64,000 nt of DNA from NCBI GenBank assembly GCA_002472565.1, contig DKSK01000020.1:6130-70129 (forward strand), given 5' to 3'. Of this stretch, positions 18,656-26,747 are shown one piece after another (position 1 is the first letter of the stretch; each line of letters opens with the position of its first letter). Under the pieces are notes generated by a model. That model was not told the origin of the DNA and ran no database searches. It was given only the letters and a program-made list of their open reading frames with translations. The translations under genes and the position numbers were made by a program. This stretch comes from Bacteroidales bacterium UBA7258 (GTDB lineage: Bacteria > Bacteroidota > Bacteroidia > Bacteroidales > UBA932).

Positions 18656-19450
18656 ATGGTTGATTTTTCTCTAAAAGGCAAGGTCGCGCTCGTCACAGGA
18701 GCGACCCACGGAATCGGAATGGGCATAGCTGCAGCCTTCGCACAGGCAGGCGCCAAAATCTATTTCAACAGCTCACGTCAGGACCATCTCGACAGAGCTC
18801 TCGGCGAATACAAGGCTCAGGGAGTCGATGCCGAAGGCTGCGTCTGCGACGTGCGCGACGAGGCCCAGGTCGGCAAAATGGTCGACGGCATCCTCGCAAA
18901 GGAGGGCCACCTCGACATTCTTGTCAACAACGCAGGCATCATCCGCCGCATCCCTATGACCGAGATGAGCCTCGAGGAGTGGCAGAACGTGATAGCCACC
19001 GATCTGACGGCTCCGTTCATCTGCTCCAAGGCCGTCATCCCTTCGATGATAAAGAACGGCCACGGCAAGATCATCAATATCTGCTCCATGATGTCTGAGC
19101 TCGGAAGAGAGACGGTTTCAGCCTACGCGGCCGCCAAGGGAGGGCTCAAGATGCTGACCCGCAACATCTGCTCTGAATACGGAGAATACAACATCCAGTG
19201 CAACGGAATCGGGCCTGGCTACATAGCAACGTCCCAGACCGCCCCTCTGCGCGAGCGTCAGGCCGACGGCAGCCGCCATCCTTTCGACGCCTTCATCATT
19301 TCCAAGACTCCGGCGGGCCGCTGGGGCACGGTGGAAGACCTCCAGGGTCCGGCCGTCTTTCTTGCTTCGGACGCCTCGAACTTCATCAACGGCCAGGTCC
19401 TTTACGTAGACGGAGGCATCCTCGCCTACATCGGAAAGCAGCCTAAGTAA
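18656..19450 (+). CDS. kduD: KduD-type short-chain dehydrogenase
   Basis: 264 residues, cytoplasmic. SDR hallmarks are present: TGATHGIGMG (cofactor loop, residues 14-23), NNAGI, and the catalytic Ser-Tyr-Lys in ICSMMSELGRETVSAYAAAK. The family includes 2-deoxy-D-gluconate 3-dehydrogenase and gluconate 5-dehydrogenase. Placed with kduI, kdgK and kdgA, the likely step is reduction of 2,5-diketo-3-deoxygluconate to 2-keto-3-deoxygluconate. The stop is followed after one base by the next start, so translation is coupled. Automatic annotation might call it gluconate 5-dehydrogenase; the operon favours KduD. Confidence 0.85.
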   Translation: MVDFSLKGKVALVTGATHGIGMGIAAAFAQAGAKIYFNSSRQDHLDRALGEYKAQGVDAEGCVCDVRDEAQVGKMVDGILAKEGHLDILVNNAGIIRRIPMTEMSLEEWQNVIATDLTAPFICSKAVIPSMIKNGHGKIINICSMMSELGRETVSAYAAAKGGLKMLTRNICSEYGEYNIQCNGIGPGYIATSQTAPLRERQADGSRHPFDAFIISKTPAGRWGTVEDLQGPAVFLASDASNFINGQVLYVDGGILAYIGKQPK

Positions 19451-19451
19451 A

Positions 19452-20585
19452 ATGAACAGGATTTCAACCATTTTCGGATTCATGGCGCTGGCCATCGCTT
19501 GCTCGAGACCTGTCGAGGTAAGAATCTCCAACCCCCTGGATTTCGACAGGGCGGGAGAAATAGTCGAAGTCCCGGCCGGAAAAGTTAAGGTGAAAGCCGG
19601 CGGCTTCGTCGTACTCAATTCCGACGGAGAGCAGGTGGCATATCAGCTCACCTCCGACGGGAACCTGCTTTTCCAGGCCGACGTGAAGGCCGGAGGCACG
19701 GCCGTTTACACCATCCGCAAAGGCGTGCCGGAGCCTTTCGACACTCTCGCCTGCGGTTCTTACCGTCCCGACAGGATGGACGACTTCATCTGGGAGAACG
19801 ACTTTTCGGGCTACAGGACCTACGGCCCCGCTCTCGAGAAGAGCGGAGAAAGGGCCTACGGCTACGACGTCTTCACCAAGAGCGTCAAGACTCCGGTCAT
19901 GAAGAAGCGTTTCGACGCTGCCATCTACGGCGTGCCGAAGGTCAACTTCCACCTGGACCACGGCGACGGGATGGATTCCTACGGTGTCGGGCCTACGCTC
20001 GGCGACGGGACTACCGCAATCGTGTCCGCCGACAGCCTCGTCTACCCTTGGTGCTGGACCTCTTACGAAGTTCTCGACAACGGGCCTCTGCGCTTCAGGG
20101 CCCGCTTCACCTACAGTCCCGTGACCGTCGGCAAGGACACGGTGATCGAGACCCGCATCATCACCAGCGACGCCGGCTCCCTGCTCAACAGGGTGGAAGT
20201 CTCCTATTCAGGACTCGCCGACTCCCTCCGCATAGCCGCCGGGATAGTCGTGCACAAGGAGAATCCCGAGGCCTATGTCCTCGGCGAAGACTACGCCGGT
20301 TACGCCGATCTCGGCGACAGAAACATCGGGGAGAACGGTGAAATCTTTTGCGGAATGGCCTTCGCCTCTAAGCCTCTCTCCCTCGGCTTCGTTCCCCTCG
20401 GCCATGAAGGTGGCACGGCCATAGGCCATGTCCTGGCCACCTTCCCTTCCAGCGGAGGCAAACTGGACTACTGGTTCGGCAGCGGCTGGAGCAAGGCGGG
20501 AATCAAGGGTCTCCAGGACTGGGAAGAAAGGCTGGACCGCTTCGCCCAGACAGTACGCAAGCCTCTCGAAGTCAAGGTAAAATAA
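19452..20585 (+). CDS. DUF4861-family lipoprotein
   Basis: 377 residues. The N-terminus MNRISTIFGFMALAIACSRP contains a short lipobox (Cys17), so the protein should be membrane-anchored in the periplasm or at the surface. The rest is beta-rich, with a GYRTYGPALEKSGERAYGYD segment, FHLDHGDGMDSYGVGPTLG, and SGWSKAGIKGLQDWEERL at the end. These fit DUF4861, a family often found beside kdu genes in Bacteroidota. Its reaction is not established to my knowledge. The aldose-epimerase-like beta architecture and acidic and His residues suggest handling of a uronate-derived sugar. The position between kduD and the transporter argues for a direct role in the pathway. Confidence 0.7.
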   Translation: MNRISTIFGFMALAIACSRPVEVRISNPLDFDRAGEIVEVPAGKVKVKAGGFVVLNSDGEQVAYQLTSDGNLLFQADVKAGGTAVYTIRKGVPEPFDTLACGSYRPDRMDDFIWENDFSGYRTYGPALEKSGERAYGYDVFTKSVKTPVMKKRFDAAIYGVPKVNFHLDHGDGMDSYGVGPTLGDGTTAIVSADSLVYPWCWTSYEVLDNGPLRFRARFTYSPVTVGKDTVIETRIITSDAGSLLNRVEVSYSGLADSLRIAAGIVVHKENPEAYVLGEDYAGYADLGDRNIGENGEIFCGMAFASKPLSLGFVPLGHEGGTAIGHVLATFPSSGGKLDYWFGSGWSKAGIKGLQDWEERLDRFAQTVRKPLEVKVK

Positions 20586-20589
20586 AGAT

Positions 20590-22002
20590 ATGGAACAAGT
20601 TTTCAGTTATATAATCGGACTTGGAGCGGCGGTGATGATGCCTGTCATCTTCACCATCCTCGGAGTCTGCATAGGAATCAAGTTCGGCAAGGCCCTGAAG
20701 AGCGGCCTGCTGGTCGGCGTCGGCTTCGTGGGCCTCTCGGTAGTGACCGCCCTGCTCACCGGCAGCCTCGGCGCCCCGCTCAAGACCATGACCGAAATCT
20801 ACGACCTCAAGCTGGGAATCTTCGACATGGGCTGGCCGGCGGCGGCTTCCGTAGCCTACAACACCACGGTCGGAGCCTTCATCATCCCGGTCTGCCTCGC
20901 CATAAACATTCTTCTGCTGGCGCTCAAATGCACCAAGACCGTCAACATCGACCTCTGGAACTATTGGCATTACGCCTTCATAGGGGCCGTCGTCTATTTC
21001 GCCACCGACAACATCTGGTGGGGCTTCTTCGCGGCGATAATCTGCTTCGTGATTACCCTTGTGATAGCCGACATGACCACCCCGAAGCTCCAGGAATACT
21101 ACGGCGACCTCGACGGAATCTCGATTCCCCAGCCTTTCGTCCAGGGTTTCGTGCCTTTCGCCGCACTCATCAACAAGGGGCTGGACCTCATTCCTGGTTT
21201 CAGCAAGCTTGATATCGATGCTGAAGGCATGAAGAAGAAGTTCGGCATCCTCGGAGAGCCGCTTTTCCTTGGAGTCCTCGTCGGCGTAGGCATAGGCCTG
21301 CTCGCCTGCAGGAGCTGGGGCGAGGTCGTCTCCGGCATCCCGAAGATTCTCGGCCTAGGCATAAAGATGGGAGCCGTCATGGAACTCATCCCGCGCATCA
21401 CTTCCCTCTTCATCGAGGGCCTGAAGCCTATCGCTGGAGCCACAAAGGATCTGGTGACCAGGAAATTCAAAAATTCGGCAGGAATCTTCATCGGCATGTC
21501 TCCGGCCCTCGTGATCGGCCATCCTACGACTCTAGTGGTCTCCCTTCTGCTGATTCCCGTCCTGCTCTTCCTCTCGGTCATTCTGCCGGGCAACGAATTC
21601 CTGCCTCTGGCCTCCATCGCCGGAATCTTCTACGTCTTCCCGGCCATCCTGCCCCTAACCAAGGGCAACGTAGTCAAGACCTTCATCATAGGACTCATTT
21701 CTCTGACGATAGGTCTCTACTTCGTCACCGACCTGGCCCCGTTCTTCACCCAGGCAGCTCAGGATGTCTACGCAAAGACACAGGATGCGGCCGTGGCCAT
21801 ACCGGAAGGCTTCCAGGGCGGCTCTCTCGACTTCGCGTCGAGCCTTTTCTCCTGGGTCATCTTCCACTGCGTCCATGATTTCAAATGGATAGGAAGCGGA
21901 GCCCTCGTCATCCTCACCACGGCGATGTCCATCAGGAACCGCCGCAACATCATCCGCGAGGCCCATGCTCAGGCCGCCGCGGCAAAGACAGTCAACAAAT
22001 AG
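20590..22002 (+). CDS. GatC-like EIIC permease without PTS partners
   Basis: 470 residues with many membrane helices. The start [29 protein letters not shown] and the middle segments [10 protein letters not shown] and [19 protein letters not shown] match the galactitol-type EIIC family, about 450 residues. No EIIA, EIIB, EI or HPr is encoded nearby, and Bacteroidota generally lack a sugar PTS. It therefore probably works as a facilitator or proton/sodium-linked carrier. In this operon it fills the place of a KdgT or ExuT uptake system, bringing a uronate breakdown product through the inner membrane. It lies 4 bp after the DUF4861 gene and 8 bp before kduI. Confidence 0.75.
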   Translation: MEQVFSYIIGLGAAVMMPVIFTILGVCIGIKFGKALKSGLLVGVGFVGLSVVTALLTGSLGAPLKTMTEIYDLKLGIFDMGWPAAASVAYNTTVGAFIIPVCLAINILLLALKCTKTVNIDLWNYWHYAFIGAVVYFATDNIWWGFFAAIICFVITLVIADMTTPKLQEYYGDLDGISIPQPFVQGFVPFAALINKGLDLIPGFSKLDIDAEGMKKKFGILGEPLFLGVLVGVGIGLLACRSWGEVVSGIPKILGLGIKMGAVMELIPRITSLFIEGLKPIAGATKDLVTRKFKNSAGIFIGMSPALVIGHPTTLVVSLLLIPVLLFLSVILPGNEFLPLASIAGIFYVFPAILPLTKGNVVKTFIIGLISLTIGLYFVTDLAPFFTQAAQDVYAKTQDAAVAIPEGFQGGSLDFASSLFSWVIFHCVHDFKWIGSGALVILTTAMSIRNRRNIIREAHAQAAAAKTVNK

Positions 22003-22010
22003 CACGAAAT

Positions 22011-22931
22011 ATGAAAAAAGCAGTTTTGGCAATCGGTCTCTCTCTTCTCGTCCTCCAGGCAGGAGCCCAGACCTCATGGAAAATCCAGACGGCCTGCAAT
22101 CCTCAGGACGTCAAGACTTACGACACCGAAAGGCTCAGGAAGGCCTTCATGATGGATTCGGTCATGGTCAACGACCAGATCCGCCTCACCTATTCGATGT
22201 ACGACCGGTTCATCTTCGGCGGAGCCGTCCCTGCGACGAAGCCTCTCCGCCTCGAGGTTGTCGACGCCCTCAAGGCCCCGTATTTTCTCTTCAACCGCGA
22301 ACTCGGAATCATCAATATCGGTGGCGACGGCATCGTCAGCGTCGACGGCAAAGACTACGAGCTCCACTTCAAGGACGCCCTCTACGTAGGCCGCGGCAAC
22401 AAGGAAATTATCTTCAAGAGCAAAGACACCTCCAAACCGGCCAAGTTCTATCTCAATTCGGCCACGGCGCACAAGGCCTACAAGACCCAGCTCGTCACCA
22501 TTGACGGACGCAAGGGTTCCCTGAAGGCCAACTCCTTCCCGGCCGGCAAGATGGAAGAAAGCAACGACAGGGTCATCAACCAGCTCATAGTCAACAATGT
22601 GCTTGAAGAAGGACCTTGCCAGCTCCAGATGGGGCTCACCGAACTGAAGCCGGGCAGCGTATGGAACACCATGCCGGCCCACACCCACGGCCGCCGCATT
22701 GAGGCCTACTTCTATTTCAACCTCACCCCGGGCAACCGCATCTGCCATCTCATGGGCGAGCCTCAGGAGGAAAGGCTGGTCTGGCTCTCCAACGAAGAGG
22801 CCATCATGTCGCCTGAATGGTCCATCCACGCCGCGGCAGGCACCTCCAACTACATGTTCATCTGGGGCATGGCAGGAGAGAATCTGGACTATGGCGACAT
22901 GGACAAGATTTCATACGATGAAATGAGATAA
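22011..22931 (+). CDS. kduI: KduI ketol-isomerase with a signal peptide
   Basis: 306 residues. It interconverts 5-keto-4-deoxyuronate and 2,5-diketo-3-deoxygluconate. Metal-binding motifs are intact: [16 protein letters not shown] (two His and a Glu) and [22 protein letters not shown] near the C-terminus, close to the E. coli enzyme. The odd part is the N-terminus [20 protein letters not shown], a clear Sec signal with cleavage before Gln, ahead of the usual enzyme start ([19 protein letters not shown]). The enzyme is thus predicted to act in the periplasm. The start at 22011 is 8 bp after the permease stop; upstream ATG codons would overlap that gene. Confidence 0.92.
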   Translation: MKKAVLAIGLSLLVLQAGAQTSWKIQTACNPQDVKTYDTERLRKAFMMDSVMVNDQIRLTYSMYDRFIFGGAVPATKPLRLEVVDALKAPYFLFNRELGIINIGGDGIVSVDGKDYELHFKDALYVGRGNKEIIFKSKDTSKPAKFYLNSATAHKAYKTQLVTIDGRKGSLKANSFPAGKMEESNDRVINQLIVNNVLEEGPCQLQMGLTELKPGSVWNTMPAHTHGRRIEAYFYFNLTPGNRICHLMGEPQEERLVWLSNEEAIMSPEWSIHAAAGTSNYMFIWGMAGENLDYGDMDKISYDEMR

Positions 22932-22937
22932 ACCATT

Positions 22938-23975
22938 ATGGGAAAGATTGTTACATTTGGAGAAGTCATGCTGAGACTTTCCACGCCGGGGCACCTGCGC
23001 TTCGGCCAGGCAAGGCAGTATGACGCCACTTTCGGTGGGGGCGAGGCCAACGTGGCCGTGTCCCTCGCCAATTACGGCATGGATGCGGAATTCGTGTCCA
23101 GGCTGCCTGAAAACGACATAGCCGAGGCCTGCCTCGCGGAACTTCGCGGGCTCGGCGTGCAGACCAGACACATAATCCGCGGCGGAGAACGCCTCGGAAT
23201 CTACTTCCTCGAGACCGGAGCGGTGGCGAGGGGCAGCAAGGTCATCTACGACAGGGCCCGCTCCTCCATTTCCACCATTGAGAAGGGCATGATCGACTGG
23301 GACGAGGTGCTCCGCAGGGCCGACTGGTTCCACTGGACCGGCATCACCCCGGCGATCAGCCAGGGAGCCGCGGACGTCTGCGCGGAAGCCATCGCCGCGG
23401 CCAACCGTCTCGGGGTCAAGGTTTCCTGCGACCTCAACTACCGCAAGAAACTCTGGAAATACGGCAAGAGCGCAGCCGAAGTCATGCCGGGCCTGGTAGC
23501 CGGCTGCGACCTCATACTCGGCAACGAAGAGGATGCCGAGAAAGAATTCGGCATAAAGCCGGAGGGCTTTGACAGCGAGAAGACTGGCGGTGAAATCGAT
23601 CAGAGCCGCTTCGAGAGCGTCTGCCGCCAGCTCATGGCTAAATTTCCTCGCTGCAAAAAAGTCGCCATCACTCTCCGTGGCTCGGTCAACGCCGACCACA
23701 ACACCTGGGGCGGCGTCCTCTGGGACGGTTCCGTCCTCCGGCAGTCGCGCCGCTACGACATCACCGACATAGTGGACCGCGTCGGTGGCGGCGATTCCTT
23801 CATGGGCGGTCTGATCTACGGACTTCTCGCCTATGGGGACGACCAGAAGGCGCTCGAATTCGCGGCCGCGACCTCCGCCCTTAAGCACACCATTTTCGGA
23901 GACTACAACCGTGTCAGCGTCCCTGAAGTCGAGGCTCTCATGGAAGGGAGCGGCTCGGGTCGCGTTTCAAGATAA
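22938..23975 (+). CDS. kdgK: 2-keto-3-deoxygluconate kinase (PfkB family)
   Basis: 345 residues. It phosphorylates KDG to KDPG in the cytoplasm. PfkB features are clear: GEVMLRLSTPG at the start, FGGGEANVAVSLANYG (substrate-binding), NYRKKLW, and the anion-hole/catalytic DRVGGGDSFMGGLIYG near residue 280 with the Asp base. The sequence between about 210 and 235 is slightly longer than in other family members. It follows kduI by 6 bp and precedes the aldolase by 10 bp, as expected for consecutive steps. Confidence 0.9.
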   Translation: MGKIVTFGEVMLRLSTPGHLRFGQARQYDATFGGGEANVAVSLANYGMDAEFVSRLPENDIAEACLAELRGLGVQTRHIIRGGERLGIYFLETGAVARGSKVIYDRARSSISTIEKGMIDWDEVLRRADWFHWTGITPAISQGAADVCAEAIAAANRLGVKVSCDLNYRKKLWKYGKSAAEVMPGLVAGCDLILGNEEDAEKEFGIKPEGFDSEKTGGEIDQSRFESVCRQLMAKFPRCKKVAITLRGSVNADHNTWGGVLWDGSVLRQSRRYDITDIVDRVGGGDSFMGGLIYGLLAYGDDQKALEFAAATSALKHTIFGDYNRVSVPEVEALMEGSGSGRVSR

Positions 23976-23985
23976 TTCAGAAATC

Positions 23986-24657
23986 ATGGCAAGATTCAGC
24001 AAACTTCATTCATTGAGTCTTATCAAGGAGACCGGAGTCGTTCCGGTCTTCTATAACCCGGACCTCAAAGTGACGGAAAACGCCGTCAAGGCCTGCTACG
24101 ACGGAGGCATCCGTGCCTTCGAATTCACCAACCGCGGAGATCGCGCCCACGAAATTTTCCGCGATCTGAAAGTCTGGGCGGCCGAGGCCTGCCCTGAGAT
24201 GGTCATCGGAGCCGGCACTATACTTGACGCCCCTACCGCGGCCCTCTATATCCAGCTCGGAGCTGATTTCATCGTGGCTCCATGCCTCAATCCCGAAGTA
24301 GCCAGGCTCTGCAACCGCCGCGGAGTGTCCTACACTCCAGGCTGCGGCACCGTGAGCGAAATCAGCAACGCCCAGGAGCTCGGCTGCGACCTTGTGAAAG
24401 TTTTCCCCGCAGGCTGTGTCGGAGGAGCGTCATTCGTAAAGAACATCCTCGCTCCGCTTCCATGGTCCATGCTCATGGCTACAGGCGCCGTGGAGCCTGC
24501 AGAAGAAAATCTGAAGGCTTGGGCCGCGTCCGGCGTGACAGCAGTCGGCATGGGTTCCAAACTCTTTCCTAAGGATGCCGTCGCTAACGGGGACTGGAAT
24601 CGGATCAGCGAGCTTGCTGCGGCTTCTCTGAAATGGTTCGCCTCCGGAAAGAAATAG
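23986..24657 (+). CDS. kdgA: KDPG aldolase
   Basis: 223 residues. It splits 2-keto-3-deoxy-6-phosphogluconate to pyruvate and glyceraldehyde 3-phosphate. Class I aldolase signatures are present: AFEFTNRG (active-site Glu), GAGTILD, and the Schiff-base Lys in CDLVKVFPAG. The start is the ATG of MARFSKLHSLSL, 10 bp after kdgK; a longer in-frame reading would run 150 bp into kdgK. It is the last gene of the operon and a terminator follows. Confidence 0.92.
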   Translation: MARFSKLHSLSLIKETGVVPVFYNPDLKVTENAVKACYDGGIRAFEFTNRGDRAHEIFRDLKVWAAEACPEMVIGAGTILDAPTAALYIQLGADFIVAPCLNPEVARLCNRRGVSYTPGCGTVSEISNAQELGCDLVKVFPAGCVGGASFVKNILAPLPWSMLMATGAVEPAEENLKAWAASGVTAVGMGSKLFPKDAVANGDWNRISELAAASLKWFASGKK

Positions 24658-24697
24658 ATATCCGGCATACAGCTCTGACTAAGTCTTATAGATCAAA

Positions 24698-24729
24698 AAA
24701 GGGGTTGCGCCTCACGGCGGAGCCCCTTT
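24698..24729 (+). terminator. Terminator of the kdu/kdg operon
   Basis: AAAGGGG (24698-24704) pairs with CCCCTTT (24723-24729) around an 18-nt loop, 41 bp after the kdgA stop. The trailing T run is short. Beyond it, 24730-24993 holds no gene or clear motif. Confidence 0.6.
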
Positions 24730-24993
24730 ACCATACTACTACTCTAAAAAAATGTTTAATTGGATTATTGCAATATGTAGAAATCAATACTAAAGTGCAT
24801 CGAATTCGAAGTGCTGGAAAGTCCGTAAGCTGCATATCTGTCAAAGTTCGCGTCTAGCCGATAGGCCAGTCCCCTGGCTTGTGATTTGTCATTGGCGGCA
24901 TCGATCTCCGCCTCAGATTCTTCGAATAGTGTTTAGAAATTGTTTAAACCGATAAGCAAAGCGCACCGTTCGATCTCCGCCCGGGGCACCTTA

Positions 24994-25033
24994 AAAAGAG
25001 CTAACTTGCTGATTTTCAGCGGTTAGCTCTTTT
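24994..25033. terminator. Very strong bidirectional hairpin beside the left attachment repeat
   Basis: A 12-bp perfect outer stem (AAAAGAGCTAAC with GTTAGCTCTTTT) and a 5-bp inner stem (GCTGA with TCAGC, loop TTT) are separated by a small internal loop. Flanking A and T runs make it a terminator on both strands. It would insulate kdgA from the leftward-reading element genes. It ends 9 bp from the 27-bp repeat. Confidence 0.7.
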
Positions 25034-25042
25034 CGCGTCTCG

Positions 25043-25069
25043 ATTTTTGGCGACATTTTGGCGACTTAG
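25043..25069. repeat. Left 27-bp direct repeat (att site)
   Basis: Identical over 27 bases to 41649-41675, with different bases on either side. Internally it holds two copies of TTTTGGCGAC separated by one A. This is the expected result of site-specific integration by the tyrosine recombinase encoded next to the right copy. Confidence 0.85.
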
Positions 25070-25130
25070 GGCTAACTTGGTGCTGACTTGGTCCCTGCTT
25101 GGTGCATTTGGAAAAGCGTTGTTAAGCGCT

Positions 25131-25490
25131 CTAGATACTCATAGGTTGAGGATCCAGAAAGGAAACATTATCCTTTAAGAATCGCCTGAACTTTTCCACT
25201 TCCGACATCTGCTCGTCAGTACTGAAGGATTGAAAAAGAATGCGGCGGAGTACACTATCTCCTTTCGCTCCCAGCAGCTCTATCTCCAACTCGTCGATGA
25301 TATACAGATCCCCATAAAGATACAGTCCCGTCTTCTCATCATGGAACCGGCGGCAGGTATTGCTTCTATAGAATACGTCCAAGGCTTCCGTAAGGGAAAT
25401 ACGGAAAAGCTCGGACATCTTTGCGACGATGCAACCGATTCTATTGTGCAGAATGATTCTGCGAACCAGGAGATGCTCTTCTACCGTCAT
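25131..25490 (-). CDS. DUF3791-like small protein
   Basis: 119 residues. The central part (IVAKMSELFRISLTEALDVF, then GLYLYGDLYIIDELEIEL) matches the DUF3791 pattern: helix, 'F..' core and a short strand pair. These proteins often sit beside toxin-like or DUF3990 partners. Here the partner position is filled by the interrupted deoxyribosyltransferase-like gene, whose ancestral stop is 6 bp upstream. The C-terminal tail (about residues 75-119) is unassigned. The start at 25490 fits the tight spacing. Function unknown; a toxin-antitoxin-like or defence role is only a guess from neighbours. Confidence 0.55.
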   Translation of the reverse strand: MTVEEHLLVRRIILHNRIGCIVAKMSELFRISLTEALDVFYRSNTCRRFHDEKTGLYLYGDLYIIDELEIELLGAKGDSVLRRILFQSFSTDEQMSEVEKFRRFLKDNVSFLDPQPMSI

Positions 25491-25496
25491 GGGAAA

Positions 25497-25820
25497 TCAG
25501 ATAGCTTTATCGGGTTCTAGAAACAAAACCTGCTTACCCTTTTTTCTTGCTTATTCTATCTCGGAGCGGGTGCTTGAGCCGATATAACCATTTACGTTGA
25601 TTATATAGATTCTGTCGGCCATATCTATCTTGCGCTTATGCATATCGTCCAGCATCTCCTTCGTTCCCTCTGTCCACACCTCATCGTCTCCGGAATGCCC
25701 GAAGAGGCCCACGCTGATGACTATGTTGCCAGCGAGGGTAAGGCGCTTCTGCGCTTCCAGAAACTGATCCTTGAAGCGTGTGCTGCCGCAGAGGGTTATT
25801 ACAGGGTATTTGCCGACCAT
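25497..25820 (-). pseudogene. Nucleoside deoxyribosyltransferase-like/DUF4406 gene with in-frame TAA
   Basis: The first 89 codons read ITLCGSTRFKDQF, then HKRKIDMADRIYIINVNGYIGSSTRSEIE, the nucleoside 2-deoxyribosyltransferase-like fold. A TAA at 25551-25553 then stops the frame. Without it the same frame continues ARKKGKQVLFLEPDKAI to a TGA at 25497-25499. In this family the position after SEIE is normally Tyr (TAT/TAC), so one base change explains the stop. The lost piece is the last helix and strand. The gene is probably inactive or gives a shortened product. The next gene starts 6 bp after the ancestral stop. Confidence 0.75.
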
Positions 25821-25834
25821 GATTCAAGTGCATC

Positions 25835-26716
25835 TTAATTCTTTACAAACACATCTGGCTGATATTCATACACATCTAGGAAGTGTGACAATAGGATTCT
25901 GCTTACTCTCTTTAGTTCCGATATCAGGTCATCTGCATTAACTATTACCGCGCCAAAATCTGTTTTGTACCATTGAAGAAAACTCTCGAGTGCCTGAAGG
26001 TGGAGATAAACGCAAGAGAGGATAACCCTGCTATGGTATTTCTCGGGTTCAATTCTAACGGCAAAATTGCCATCAAGTTCTTGAAGATGTAGTTGTCGAA
26101 TATCGCCCCAATCAGAATGAATAGAATCTGAACCAAGAGCATAACTGGATAGATATAATTCTTCTGGCTCAAACTCTTTCATGAGCATCTCGAATGACTT
26201 ACCTCCGAACGCCTTCCAGGATGAGATTCTCTCAAAATCCTGTATCGTAAATCCTTCTGCTTTTATATCTTCTAGAAACTTGTATAGGAAAACATCCGTG
26301 ACGCCATTGCCTTTCCTGTTGTATTTCTCATACATTTTGTAGCGATTCTTGTAGGATTTAAGCCTGTAATCACGTTGAGCGGATTTACCCTCGCGAATCA
26401 AATACCGCATCTTGATATAAGCCTCGTAGTTGATTCTGATGAAAGACCATGCAACATCAAGAGTTCCTGAATTATGTGCTTGTATAAGTTGCTCAAGACC
26501 CTTATGTTGTTTAATCAGCAGGCCAATAACAGTTGCGTCGTCCGGACCGTACTGAATATAGTTGTCGGGGTCCGGATCAATAATCTTCCGGCTACACATT
26601 AGGGTGTATGAGCATAACTCTTCTATGATTCCACTGCTGTCCTTGAATTCTTTTTGGATAGTAGCCAGGTCAGAGTAATTCTTTAAATGGGCTATTAATT
26701 CTTCAAACACAGACAC
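25835..26716 (-). CDS. DUF5677-like helical protein
   Basis: 293 residues, predicted all-alpha. Conserved-looking features are WSFIRINYEAYIKMRYL (an R..YEA motif, residues 90-106) and SDSIHSDWGDIRQLHL (a SxxxHxxW motif, around 197-212), followed by long helices near the C-terminus. This pattern resembles DUF5677 and related families found in defence islands; the assignment is tentative. It begins 31 bp after the methyltransferase stop, with no terminator seen between them, so it is likely the third gene of the same transcript. No catalytic role can be assigned. Confidence 0.5.
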   Translation of the reverse strand: MSVFEELIAHLKNYSDLATIQKEFKDSSGIIEELCSYTLMCSRKIIDPDPDNYIQYGPDDATVIGLLIKQHKGLEQLIQAHNSGTLDVAWSFIRINYEAYIKMRYLIREGKSAQRDYRLKSYKNRYKMYEKYNRKGNGVTDVFLYKFLEDIKAEGFTIQDFERISSWKAFGGKSFEMLMKEFEPEELYLSSYALGSDSIHSDWGDIRQLHLQELDGNFAVRIEPEKYHSRVILSCVYLHLQALESFLQWYKTDFGAVIVNADDLISELKRVSRILLSHFLDVYEYQPDVFVKN

Positions 26717-26747
26717 TTAGCGATTAATAAACTGAATTTAATATGGG

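Noticed and set aside
20590..22002. Functional galactitol PTS
   Set aside because: Only the EIIC component is encoded; no phosphotransfer proteins or tagatose-phosphate genes are near.
24961..24990. tRNA-like 3' end (TTCGAT loop followed by CCCGGGG-CACC)
   Set aside because: No pairing T-arm, anticodon arm or 5' acceptor strand can be found upstream, so it is not a tRNA gene; kept only as a repeat.
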